Positions 42,000 through 49,930 are shown, counted from the stretch's first letter. The stretch is DNA of 64,000 nucleotides from Lysobacter auxotrophicus (GCF_027924565.1 NZ_AP027041.1:2108001-2172000), one strand, 5' to 3'. Notes: generated from the sequence alone by a model not told the origin. Made by a program: numbers and translations.

Positions 42000-42238
42000 T
42001 CCAGGCCTCCTCGCGATTCGGCTAGTTCTTGAGATGACGTCACGTGAATGCACAGGCCCAACACATTAAGTACATCGATGACCTTATTGAGCGCGACGGT
42101 GCTCTTACCCCTCTCGAGCTCGCTGATGAAGCGCAAACCGGTACCTGATAAACCAGCCAGATCCGCTTGCCGTAGTTTATGCCGTCGCCGGGCGGCCCGT
42201 ACTGCATTTGCCAAGTCGGCCGCTTCACGTATGACCAT
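41996..42238 (-). CDS. HipB-like XRE regulator
   Basis: An 80-residue helix-turn-helix protein: AVRAARRRHKLRQADLAGLS, GTGLRFISELERGKS, TVALNKVIDVLNVLGL, the HipB/XRE pattern. No hipA kinase follows; instead two overlapping genes (antitoxin-like, HAD) do. First gene of the operon, so probably its autoregulator. Two copies of an inverted repeat lie just upstream. Confidence 0.85.
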   Translation of the reverse strand: MVIREAADLANAVRAARRRHKLRQADLAGLSGTGLRFISELERGKSTVALNKVIDVLNVLGLCIHVTSSQELAESRGGLE

Positions 42239-42276
42239 GGACCCTCCTATGCGGCGATGCACCTCGATGTGCGCCG

Positions 42277-42340
42277 TTCCCGAGCGGGAAAATCACACCC
42301 TCATCGGGCTGATTTCGACGCAAATTGTCCCGAGCGGGAA
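42277..42340. promoter_or_regulatory. Two operator-like palindromes upstream of HipB-like gene
   Basis: TTCCCGAGCGGGAA at 42277-42290 and GTCCCGAGCGGGAA at 42327-42340, with centres 50 bases apart (about five helical turns, same DNA face). They lie 39 and 89 bases before the start of the HipB-like gene. Confidence 0.75.
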
Positions 42341-42704
42341 TGTGGAATCACAGCCACGACTCGATAGCTAGGCGCATATACATTTGATTCCAAGAAGACT
42401 AGTTCGGGCAACGATCGTGAGCGAGCGTAGAGTGACAAGCCCCAAGATATGGGGCAGATAGGATGGCGAGGACCACGCTGACGCAGCAATCGTGACCGAC
42501 GCAGCAGTAGTCCTTCCACTGCGAGAACAGAATTAGCTTTGTGTGCGTGGGCTCGTTCGCGTGATCGGACACAACGCAGCAGCAAAGCGAGCAACCGGGG
42601 GGCTGCGTTCAGGGCGCCTCGGGCGACGACTCTTAGGCAGCGTCCCGTAGTGGGCAGCTTTGCTGGGCCTCGGGGGGCTACCGAGGTGCAATGGAGCAGC
42701 GCGA
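42341..42704. other. 364-base gap without a supported gene
   Basis: Open frames on the minus strand are arginine/leucine-rich shadows. It separates the PLD-like gene from the operators of the downstream operon. Confidence 0.5.
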
Positions 42705-43127
42705 CTACAAATCGGTAGCTGCCCTCCAAAGTTGTTCAAACCACGTGTCAATTGCCTTAAGCGCGCCCGGTTCATTCGTCAGCACACAGAGCTCGTTCCA
42801 GCCCGAGGCGCGCAGAGCATGTGACGATGCGTTTGCAGATCCCACCACAGCGCCTTGGCGACCGGCATAGACCTTCGCGTGCAACGACCCGAGGGAGCGA
42901 ACATGAGCTCCCAAGCGCTGGAGGTGTTTGATCGCATCTGGGCTACACATCTCGGAAGATGAATTGCAGATGACGCACATCCCAGCTAGGCGGCGCTCGC
43001 TCAGCCCTAGAATGTGGATAGAGGCTGCGCTCCAGTACGGGACGGCAATTTTAGCGCCGCGGCAACTTCTAAGGACCGATCTGAGCGCTGTAACAATGTC
43101 CTCAGGGCTCGTGAGCACGCGGATCAT
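42705..43127 (-). CDS. PLD-like single-HKD phosphodiesterase/nuclease
   Basis: A 140-residue protein with one phospholipase-D-type motif: LHAKVYAGRQGAVVGSANAS, preceded by AIKHLQRLGAHVRSLGS. Small single-HKD proteins act as dimers and are often nucleases. The N-terminal part has IAVPYWSAASIHILGLSERR. Its ATG is 154 bases inside the right dif-like site. Role in the cassette unknown. Confidence 0.78.
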   Translation of the reverse strand: MIRVLTSPEDIVTALRSVLRSCRGAKIAVPYWSAASIHILGLSERRLAGMCVICNSSSEMCSPDAIKHLQRLGAHVRSLGSLHAKVYAGRQGAVVGSANASSHALRASGWNELCVLTNEPGALKAIDTWFEQLWRAATDL

Positions 43128-43281
43128 GGGCCAACAGCTGCTACGTTGAACATGAGTACTTGCGCTTAGTTCGTGTCGCGGCGAATAGAAGTACCGCTAG
43201 ATCAAGCAGATGCGATATATAGGATCAAAACGACAGTTATTGGTAAGAGCGACACATCCACCTACGCCAGCCCCTACGGCG

Positions 43282-43309
43282 ATTTTACATAATATGCATT
43301 ATGCGAAGT
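43282..43309 (-). promoter_or_regulatory. dif-like XerCD site, right
   Basis: On the minus strand: XerC-like arm ACTTCGCATAA, spacer TGCATA, XerD-like arm TTATGTAAAAT. By eye it matches E. coli dif at 23 of 28 positions, closer than the left site, and could be the original chromosomal dif. Confidence 0.75.
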
Positions 43310-43579
43310 TACCGATCAGAGCCCTGCGGGGTCTCGCCGCAGCTGTCAGCACTTTCCAACCGACTTTTGCGATCTGAGTCATGGAACGCCCGCCGTGCTG
43401 GTCGGCCGGTCATCCCTGTCCCAACGAATCGCCGCAGCGGATTACCAGCGGCGCGATCTTCTGCCAGTCGATGGACGACCGCCGTGAGCCCGAGCACAGC
43501 GCCAGCCCAAATAGCGGCCTGATGTCCGCTACACGATCACGGCGTCGGCCAAAAGCGGACGTATTTGCCGCACTGGAAC
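43310..43579. other. Gap with a decayed A hairpin, no supported gene
   Basis: A modified A hairpin lies at 43521-43564 (ATGTCCGCTACACGATCACG, GGCCAAAAGCGGACGT), with an apparent insertion in the loop. A minus frame at 43309-43497 includes a short hydrophobic stretch but no credible start. Confidence 0.45.
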
Positions 43580-44131
43580 TTACTTCTTCGGTTCCCCTGT
43601 AGACGCTTGATCGAACTTGGTCATCTCGTCGTCCGTCATGAACCTGAGGCGTTCCACACGCTGCCCATTAAGGAAATCTAGCGTTGGACCGTAGTCGTAC
43701 CCGAATGCTCCCTCTGTGCCAGACATGCTGTGTACGCGCGCTACATCGTAGCCATCGCAAAAATAGATGAGCGTGCCCCCGTCTGCGGGAGCGAATGGCG
43801 CTTGCGGGCAATCAGGGTGCCCGCCGGCGAGAATCACTTCGTAGTTCGTCCAAGCAGACTCGACAATCCGTCTCTGTTCTTCAGTCAGCGTCGATAGTTC
43901 AATACCGAAGTACTCGGCGTCGTCCGACACGATCTTGATGGAGCTCGGCAGGCGACGCTTCGAGGGATTCATCGGCAATCCCGTCGCTGGGTTCTCTACG
44001 TAGTCGCCCACCGCCTGCTCGTCTGACGGAGGCTGGCGATCAGGCGCCGGTGAGCATGCTGTCCCGAGGTAAGCCGCCAGCAATGCGCCCAACGCTCGAC
44101 TGCTGACGCGGCTTGATCGATTGAAAGGCAT
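43580..44131 (-). CDS. Hypothetical lipoprotein
   Basis: A 183-residue protein. ATG 44131 gives a lipoprotein signal (ALGALLAAYLGTAC). The mature part contains AEYFGIELSTLTEEQRRIVE and DGYDVARVHSMSGTEG. A longer open frame upstream starts within hairpin-repeat sequence and is rejected. It resembles the small lipoproteins of the left array, here on the minus strand. No family recognised. Confidence 0.72.
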   Translation of the reverse strand: MPFNRSSRVSSRALGALLAAYLGTACSPAPDRQPPSDEQAVGDYVENPATGLPMNPSKRRLPSSIKIVSDDAEYFGIELSTLTEEQRRIVESAWTNYEVILAGGHPDCPQAPFAPADGGTLIYFCDGYDVARVHSMSGTEGAFGYDYGPTLDFLNGQRVERLRFMTDDEMTKFDQASTGEPKK

Positions 44132-44149
44132 CCGTTCCAGTCTCCCTCG

Positions 44150-44236
44150 GGTCCGCTTTGGTCGAAAGCGGACATTGGCACCGCCTCCACGGCACCGCTC
44201 CGCTCGAATGTCCGCTATCAGCCAAAAGCAGACACG
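44150..44236. repeat. A-B hairpin repeat
   Basis: Two hairpins: GGTCCGCTTTGGTCGAAAGC with GGACATT (44150-44178), and ATGTCCGCTATCAGCCAAAAGC-type at 44206-44236, both imperfect; orientation reversed relative to the left array. Confidence 0.75.
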
Positions 44237-44259
44237 GAGCTGCACTCAATACGGCCGGG

Positions 44260-44577
44260 TCACCCCTCGTTGCCGCGACGGTTGAACCAGAAATACGAGG
44301 CCACCGAGTAAATCAGCCACGCAACTCCAACCGTACTGAAAAGCAGCCATGGACTCGATGGAGAGCAACAGGTCACCGGCTCACCGGGCGGCAAGAGACG
44401 CGTGATCGCAAATGTCGGCCAGGCCAGGACTACAACGGCGGAATGCAACTGAGCGGCGGCGCAAGCCAGAGCCGCCAAGTAGGTCGCAAGGGTAATTGCC
44501 AATCCGGCGATCATCGCTTTGACGATGTGTCTGCCTTGCACTGACCTACAGTGAGAGTTCATCCGTCTGCCGGGCAT
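44260..44577 (-). CDS. Small hypothetical membrane protein
   Basis: A 105-residue protein with two strongly hydrophobic helices (AMIAGLAITLATYLAALACA and LLFSTVGVAWLIYSVASYFW). The start may be 44577 or 44562. Enclosed by A-B repeats. No family recognised. Confidence 0.6.
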   Translation of the reverse strand: MPGRRMNSHCRSVQGRHIVKAMIAGLAITLATYLAALACAAAQLHSAVVVLAWPTFAITRLLPPGEPVTCCSPSSPWLLFSTVGVAWLIYSVASYFWFNRRGNEG

Positions 44578-44630
44578 AGGTCGGAAGCCGACGTTACCAC
44601 GCTGCGGCGGTGGCCTCGGCCTGATGTCCG

Positions 44631-45029
44631 CTAACGGCCAGAAACGGACGTTGGATCACTGACGACGTCGCGGCTCAACCCGGGAATGCTCGCCGCAATT
44701 TCCTTGAGCCGTTCGAGGGCCTTTTGAGATCCAAATCGACCTTCGCTCAGGTAAGCCGTCTTACTCGCATCATTGTCGGAACATAGCTTCGCGAGGATCG
44801 ACTGCGCCACGGCCTCATGCGGCGCGATGCGGTGACGAAGCTTTGCGAACAGCGCTATCTCGGCTGGATTCGCCTCATGGCCATCCAGCGCGTACGCCCA
44901 GAAGAAGTTGTTGTACTGGGAGACAAAATCACCGAACTGCATCTCGCCAGATGCGCAACGCCGCACCAGATCGTCAGCGCGATCAAGGGCACAGGTAAGC
45001 TCGAGCTCTGTCATGGGCTCCCGCATCAT
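44631..45029 (-). CDS. Hypothetical acidic protein ending inside a hairpin repeat
   Basis: A 132-residue helical protein (CALDRADDLVRRCASGEMQF, NNFFWAYALDGHEANPAE, LKEIAASIPGL). The last codons, SVSGR and a stop, lie in an A hairpin (44622-44654: ATGTCCGCTAACGGCCAGAA, ACGGACGT), so the repeat supplies the stop codon on this strand too. No family recognised. Confidence 0.65.
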   Translation of the reverse strand: MMREPMTELELTCALDRADDLVRRCASGEMQFGDFVSQYNNFFWAYALDGHEANPAEIALFAKLRHRIAPHEAVAQSILAKLCSDNDASKTAYLSEGRFGSQKALERLKEIAASIPGLSRDVVSDPTSVSGR

Positions 45030-45057
45030 GGCTCCGTGACCTCAGATTTGCGGCGGC

Positions 45058-45090
45058 GAACGTCCGCTTCGGTGCGAAAGCGGACATTAA
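45058..45090. repeat. Hairpin repeat, rightmost copy
   Basis: ACGTCCGCTTCGGTGCGAAAGC with GGACATT, 28 bases upstream of the preceding minus-strand gene's start. No further copy is found to the right. Confidence 0.75.
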
Positions 45091-45300
45091 CATCCGTCCG
45101 CCCTGCCCCTGAACCGCTCGGGCCGCTATGCAATATGCAAAATGAAGAATGGGCCAGTGCGGCGTTGCACGTTGCCACGGCTCCCACCGAGCCAAGACGC
45201 TTCAGGGACTACTACGGTCCCTGCCCGTCTATACGCGTAATCGATGCGGGCATTCACCCGCACTCCCCTCTACGCCCGTGGCGACAAACAATACCCAGCG

Positions 45301-46008
45301 TCAACGCTGCGCCGAGCGCCCGCGTCGTCCGCCTTCACGCTGCGCCGTGGCGCGGCTTTGCACGAATTCCGGGAAGGTGTCGGCCAGCGACGCCGTGTCC
45401 GGCAGGATGTAGAACACGCCGCCGCCTTCGAAGGTCGGTCGGATGATCTGCTCGTAGAACTCGGGCGTGACGTTGATGCAGCCGTGCGTGACGCGGTTGT
45501 CGTCCGGCGTCGGCGATGCAAGGCGTTCCGGGCGCCTTTCGGCGGGAACACCGGTGGCAGTGGGATGCATGGAAACCGAGGAGTCGTAGTCCACCCACAG
45601 CACGCGCCCGGCGTCGGTCGAGGGGCCGTAACCGCCTACGAAGCGACCTGCGGGCGTGGTGCGATCGCGGCCCGGGATTTCGCGCAGTGCGAGCCCGGCG
45701 ACGCCCGGCGCCGAGTGATCGCCGATGGCCGAGCCGAAGAGGCCTGGCGCCGCGCCGCGCAGGCGACCGTCGCCACCGAACACGAGGATCTGCGCTGCCG
45801 CCTTGTCGATGATCGCGAACGGATAGCCCTCGCTATCGCGGGACGCGACGACCCAGCCCGCGAGCTCGGTCACCGTGTCGGACACTTCCTGGCCAGGCGG
45901 AAGCTGGTCGACCGCGGAGACGGGTTGCGCGGGCGCTTCTTCCGCGCGCGCCACGCCAACGCTCGCTAGCGCGAGTGCCAGCGCGGCGGCGCGGATCGCA
46001 GGGTGCAT
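45301..46008 (-). CDS. L,D-transpeptidase (YkuD-type) exported protein
   Basis: A 235-residue protein with a signal peptide (AALALALASVGVARA). The YkuD catalytic motif is visible as RVTHGCINV, preceded by GLALREIPGRDRTTPAGRF and VDYDSSVSMHP. L,D-transpeptidases cross-link peptidoglycan or attach proteins to it; the atypical long N-terminal part suggests a specialised periplasmic member. An Lpp-like lipoprotein gene lies 118 bases upstream on the same strand. Confidence 0.9.
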   Translation of the reverse strand: MHPAIRAAALALALASVGVARAEEAPAQPVSAVDQLPPGQEVSDTVTELAGWVVASRDSEGYPFAIIDKAAAQILVFGGDGRLRGAAPGLFGSAIGDHSAPGVAGLALREIPGRDRTTPAGRFVGGYGPSTDAGRVLWVDYDSSVSMHPTATGVPAERRPERLASPTPDDNRVTHGCINVTPEFYEQIIRPTFEGGGVFYILPDTASLADTFPEFVQSRATAQREGGRRGRSAQR

Positions 46009-46125
46009 GCTGGTGTTGATAAGACAGTACCTTCGAACGAATTCTGGAAAAGATAAGAGACCGGTGGCCAGTCAAGGCCACCGGGTCCCGGGTTCAAACC
46101 CTACCTGACAACTGCGCCGGAGCGA

Positions 46126-46395
46126 TTAACCGCGCGGCACGCGGCGCGGCGCCGCCTCGAGCTGCTGAACGCGGCCCTCGATCGCATCCAACCGCGAGTT
46201 CGCCTGCTGGGCGGACTGATTGGCGGATTCGGCGCTCTGTGCGGCGCTCTGCACCTTCGCGTCAAGGTTGTCGAGTCGCGAGTTGATGGTCGCGAACTCT
46301 TCTTTATAGGTGGCGCAGCCACCAAGGGCGACGGTGGCGACGATCGCCACGCCGAGCGTACGCGCCACTGCCAGGTTTTGCTTGGTCAGAAACAT
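46126..46395 (-). CDS. Lpp-like murein lipoprotein
   Basis: An 89-residue protein with a lipoprotein signal (VAIVATVALGGC) and a heptad-repeat helix rich in Ala, Ser, Asn and Gln (NSRLDNLDAKVQSAAQSAES), ending in a basic proline-containing tail instead of Lpp's terminal Lys. It is an alanine-zipper/Lpp-type outer-membrane lipoprotein. The neighbouring L,D-transpeptidase could attach it to peptidoglycan, but the missing C-terminal Lys argues against classical anchoring. Confidence 0.8.
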   Translation of the reverse strand: MFLTKQNLAVARTLGVAIVATVALGGCATYKEEFATINSRLDNLDAKVQSAAQSAESANQSAQQANSRLDAIEGRVQQLEAAPRRVPRG

Positions 46396-46605
46396 TCCAA
46401 TCCTCCTTCGTCTGGACTCGGAAATATCGCGGCCTGTGCTGGAGCCATGACCGGCCTCAGCCTGCGTCTGAACACGTAGATGGATTGTGAAGACGAGGCG
46501 TGCGGCGAGAATGGCCCATTTTTGCAGCGTGATGTGTGACCGGTGACCGTTGTGTCCGCTTCGTTTAGTTGTCGTTTGGAACCGGATATGTGCCCTCCCC
46601 TCGTT

Positions 46606-47415
46606 TCAATCGCTCGTCGGATTCGTCGGCGCGACTATCGCCGGTGATGCAGGCGCCATCGACGCGCGCAGATGGAGCATCGGTTCCTGCGACACGTTGG
46701 TCATTCCCGTCGAGGGCCGATCCAGATCGATCACAAGCGTAACGGCGAGCGTGAGCAGCACGAACAGGATGGTGGTCGCGCGCCGCTGTTCACCGCGTTC
46801 GAAGCCGACCATGCCCGCGGCCAGCAGCGCGAACATCCCCAGCATCCGCAGGATGCGCGGCGGGATGTGCGACTGGCGCGCCGTGAAGCGCGTCGCGGCC
46901 ACGTCGATGGCATCGTTCGTGGTGCTCACGATCAGCGATGCGCGCTCGGTGTCGCGGAACGAAGCGATGCCGGCGAGCATCGTCGACCACAGCTCCGACT
47001 GCAGCGCCTCCGTCTGCTGGTAGTTCGCTACTTCCTCGTCGGCCGAACGCGCATTGCCGAACGCGATGCGGGCGTCGACGTAGCGACGCAACACGTCGCG
47101 CATGCGGTCGCGGTCCGCTGCCTCCATCAGGTCCGCCCGCAACCACGTGGTGCCGATCGCATTGGCCTCGTTGACGACGAGCTCGCGCCGCGCGTCGTAA
47201 CGCGACAGAGCGATGGAGAAGGTGAAACCGATCAGGAGCGCGAGCAGCCCGAGCACCGAGGTCATCGCGAAGGTATCGTCCTTCGCATCGTCACCGCGCG
47301 GGATGCGGTCGCGGATGAATTTGCCGATCTCGCGCGCCACGATCAGCGCCGCGAGGAAGAGCACCCCGAACAGCCACAACGGCAGGTACGGGAAAGACGA
47401 CGAAGACAAGCCCAT
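46606..47415 (-). CDS. Bestrophin-like (DUF4239) membrane protein
   Basis: A 269-residue protein with helices at about 10-27, 48-68, 183-202 and 208-226 (FAMTSVLGLLALLIGFTFSI, RRATTILFVLLTLAVTLVI). The pattern RYDARRELVVNEANAIGTTW after the second helix is characteristic of DUF4239. A channel-like role is suggested by the fold only. Confidence 0.85.
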   Translation of the reverse strand: MGLSSSSFPYLPLWLFGVLFLAALIVAREIGKFIRDRIPRGDDAKDDTFAMTSVLGLLALLIGFTFSIALSRYDARRELVVNEANAIGTTWLRADLMEAADRDRMRDVLRRYVDARIAFGNARSADEEVANYQQTEALQSELWSTMLAGIASFRDTERASLIVSTTNDAIDVAATRFTARQSHIPPRILRMLGMFALLAAGMVGFERGEQRRATTILFVLLTLAVTLVIDLDRPSTGMTNVSQEPMLHLRASMAPASPAIVAPTNPTSD

Positions 47416-47441
47416 GCGTGATCTCCGGATCGCGGACGCGG

Positions 47442-48131
47442 CTAGCGGGATGGGATGGGCACAGTCTGCGCCGCAGGCGCTCCGGCGCTGCCGTGCGGCG
47501 GTTCGATCTTCTGCAAGCCGCTGATCAGGATCGTGATCGCTAGTGCCACCTGCAGCACGCCGAGCACCACGCCCAGGATCTGCAAGGGCACCGCGCCGAC
47601 ATGACGCATGAACCAGCTAGCGCCCAGCATCGCCAACAGGTCGAGCACGATGACCGCGAGTGCGAGCCCCATGACGAGGATCATGCGGGCGGCGTCGTGG
47701 CTCGACGCGCACAGCAGGATCACCGCCGCGATGCCGTACGGCGTCACCGTGACCGGGAACGCGAGGTGCATCGCGCCGGCAGGTTCGGAGGCCGCGGGCT
47801 GCGGCGCGCGATACTGCATGGACAGCGCCGCGAGCGCCGCCAGCAGGAACACCACGCCGGCGGCAATCTGCATCACCGGCACGCTGATGCGCCACTTGGT
47901 CATCAACGCGACGCCCAGCCACGCGCCCAGCACGATGCTGACGGCGCTGATCATCGCCACTCGCAACGCCAGCGAGCGGGCCGCGCCCGATCCCATGCCG
48001 CGCGTCGCGACAAAGAACGGCCCAATCACTTTGATCGGGCCGAGCATGATGAAGAAGAGCGTGAACACTTCGGCCGCGCCGAGCGAATAGACTGTCGCAT
48101 GCGCGATGGGCGGAACGATGTTCGGGGTCAT
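47442..48131 (-). CDS. MarC family integral membrane protein
   Basis: A 229-residue protein with six hydrophobic helices. The start has the MarC pattern FTLFFIMLGPIKVIGPF and, later, AFPVTVTPYGIAAVILL. MarC proteins are of unknown substrate (no proven drug efflux). A diverged MarC protein lies at 62987-63655. It ends 27 bases before the DUF4239 gene start on the same strand. Confidence 0.88.
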   Translation of the reverse strand: MTPNIVPPIAHATVYSLGAAEVFTLFFIMLGPIKVIGPFFVATRGMGSGAARSLALRVAMISAVSIVLGAWLGVALMTKWRISVPVMQIAAGVVFLLAALAALSMQYRAPQPAASEPAGAMHLAFPVTVTPYGIAAVILLCASSHDAARMILVMGLALAVIVLDLLAMLGASWFMRHVGAVPLQILGVVLGVLQVALAITILISGLQKIEPPHGSAGAPAAQTVPIPSR

Positions 48132-48282
48132 GCGTGGCGTCCCCTTCCTGGATGGCGCGGATGTTCGCGATGGATCCGCGACACGCGGACCCGGTGCGCG
48201 CCGATGGTTTCAACACGCGCTACGGTGCGTCCAAACGTCCGGTCGCGCTACGTAAAAAAGGAAATAACTCCGGGCCGATGCA

Positions 48283-49251
48283 TCATCCGGCGCCGTGCCT
48301 GACGCGACGGGTGACATCGCCCCCGCGCTGGATACGGGCCAGCATGCGCGACGGCGCAACACCGAAGCGCGAGCGATAGGTGCGCGCGAAACGCCCGAAA
48401 TCCCAGATACCGAAGCGGCTGCAGATATCCGACACCGTGTCGTCGGGCGAGGCGCTACGGATCGCCGCGTGTACGCAATGCAGGCGCCGCATCATGATGT
48501 ACTGGTGCGGACTCACCTCCAGATGGTCGTGGAACACGGAGTTCAGCGTGCGCACGCTGACGCCCGTCGCCTCGCACAGATCGCTCAAGCGGATGATCTG
48601 ATCCAGTTGCGCATCGATCACGCGCAGTGCGCGCCCGATGATCGCCCCGCGCGGCAACGCCGGTCGGCCACGCGGCCCATGCGATCCGTCGTCCAGTGAG
48701 CGGGCGACTTCAACACTCGCGGCGACCAAGCGGGCCCTTAACGCTTCTTTGTCCGTCTCCACGATTCCGCCTGCGTCCCTGTCGGCCGCGAGTATGCGGA
48801 ACGACAAGCCGATCAGACGCGCGATCGCATACGGCGAAGCGCGGCCGACGTGCGTATGCGTCGGCAGCGCACTGCCCTGCCCCTCGGCAAGCGCAAGCAC
48901 ATCGCCCGCTTCTGTCGTCACCGCAAGCCACTGCTGCGCGCTGCGTGCGCGCATGTGGAACTCCGCACCGGGCGCAAGCCATGCGGCGCATTGCTCGTTA
49001 ATGAGCGAGCCGTTGACCATCACGCCATCACCCGGCACGAGCGGGAGGAAGAGCGAATACACGTTCGGCAGGCACGCCGCGTGGAACACGTTGGCCGCGC
49101 CATCCTGCCCCCACATCAGCGAGGTGTCGCCCAGATCCACGACCTGCAGCTTCCACGCGTGCGTCGCGCGGGCCGTCAGCAGGTAACGGCCATCCACGCC
49201 GCGCAACGCATCGGCGAACTCGTCGAATTCCCGGCACACCAGACCCGCCAT
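48283..49251 (-). CDS. AraC-family transcription regulator
   Basis: A 322-residue protein. The C-terminal 100 residues hold the two AraC helix-turn-helices (IIRLSDLCEATGVSVRTLNS, VFHDHLEVSPHQYIMMRRL and DTVSDICSRFGIWDFGRFAR, TYRSRFGVAPS). The N-terminal 200 residues are an AraC-binding-like sensor (FDEFADALRGVDGRYLLTAR). ATG 49251 is chosen; the frame is open to 49371. It is divergent from a short AraC-like gene and the DUF1254/sulfatase pair, which it may control. Confidence 0.9.
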   Translation of the reverse strand: MAGLVCREFDEFADALRGVDGRYLLTARATHAWKLQVVDLGDTSLMWGQDGAANVFHAACLPNVYSLFLPLVPGDGVMVNGSLINEQCAAWLAPGAEFHMRARSAQQWLAVTTEAGDVLALAEGQGSALPTHTHVGRASPYAIARLIGLSFRILAADRDAGGIVETDKEALRARLVAASVEVARSLDDGSHGPRGRPALPRGAIIGRALRVIDAQLDQIIRLSDLCEATGVSVRTLNSVFHDHLEVSPHQYIMMRRLHCVHAAIRSASPDDTVSDICSRFGIWDFGRFARTYRSRFGVAPSRMLARIQRGGDVTRRVRHGAG

Positions 49252-49405
49252 GGAGCGCCTCCAGGGCACGCGGATGGGAGCGTCTTTATTGCCAGCTTTA
49301 CGTAGCGGATGAAGGATGCATGCGCGCATAGTCACGCGGCCGTGAAGGAGCGGCGCCCGCGACGTGAACACGCCATTGGATGCATGACACTGAACAGGTG
49401 GCCGG

Positions 49406-49825
49406 ATGCGTGCTTCGCAACATCCACTGATCGACCCTCGTCAACGAGGCGGGCGGCCACGGCTATCGCGTGAAGCCGCGCTGGTACGCGTGCTCGTGTG
49501 CATCGAACACAACGAATACGCGCCGACAGACCTAACCGACGTTTACGCGGCGGCGGGCGTCAGCCCGCGCACGTTGCGGACGATGTTCGACGACGTCTTC
49601 GGCATGACGCCAAGCCGCTATCTGCGACTGCGCCGACTGCATCAATTGCGAACCGCGTTGCTGATGGCCGACCCGCTGCTGCGCACCGTGGGCGAGATCT
49701 GCTGCACGCTCCGGCTGAGCGATGCCGGTCGTGTCGCACACGAGTATCACGCGCTGTTCGGCGAGTTCCCGAGCTGCACGCTCGCGCGCCGCGTCGTCGA
49801 CTGCACAAATCAGGGGTGGACGTAA
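49406..49825 (+). CDS. Short AraC-type DNA-binding protein without sensor domain
   Basis: A 139-residue protein consisting only of the AraC-type DNA-binding unit: DLTDVYAAAGVSPRTLRTMF, DDVFGMTPSRYLRLRRLHQL, then VGEICCTLRLSDAGRVAHEY, HALFGEFPS. The usual sensor domain is absent, and the N-terminus is short and basic. Its two helix-turn-helix motifs resemble those of the divergent full-length regulator. Either a stand-alone regulator or the remnant of a duplicated gene. The DUF1254 gene follows after 105 bases. Confidence 0.8.
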   Translation: MRASQHPLIDPRQRGGRPRLSREAALVRVLVCIEHNEYAPTDLTDVYAAAGVSPRTLRTMFDDVFGMTPSRYLRLRRLHQLRTALLMADPLLRTVGEICCTLRLSDAGRVAHEYHALFGEFPSCTLARRVVDCTNQGWT

Positions 49826-49930
49826 CACGCGACGTTTGCCTTCCCCATACACGAGTCCACGTTACGCAAATCCAGGAGCAGCGCATCACCGCCCAAGGTG
49901 AAAGCCCGCGACGACAGACAGGACACGACC

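Larger units (their letters stand above)
41035..43309. mobile_element. Putative dif-flanked (XerCD-type) cassette
   Basis: A 2.3-kb segment bounded by two dif-like sites in direct orientation, carrying four minus-strand genes (HipB-like, MbcA/ParS/Xre-like, HAD, PLD-like) and no recombinase of its own. The left site is 11 bases from the end of the HAD gene. By analogy with plasmid pdif modules and IMEX elements, it could be moved by host XerC/XerD. Mobility is inferred. Confidence 0.6.

Noticed and set aside
42301-42729. 142-residue minus-strand frame upstream of the HipB-like gene
   Set aside because: Arginine/leucine-rich shadow sequence overlapping the operators and the end of the PLD-like gene, with no motif.
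7236-45090. CRISPR array
   Set aside because: The repeats are palindromic pairs spread between genes, not evenly spaced with short unique spacers, and no cas genes are present.
46060-46105. tRNA-like 3' end (CCGGGTTCAAACCC near the L,D-transpeptidase start)
   Set aside because: The T-arm-like stretch cannot be extended to a cloverleaf; no anticodon arm or matching acceptor strand is found upstream.
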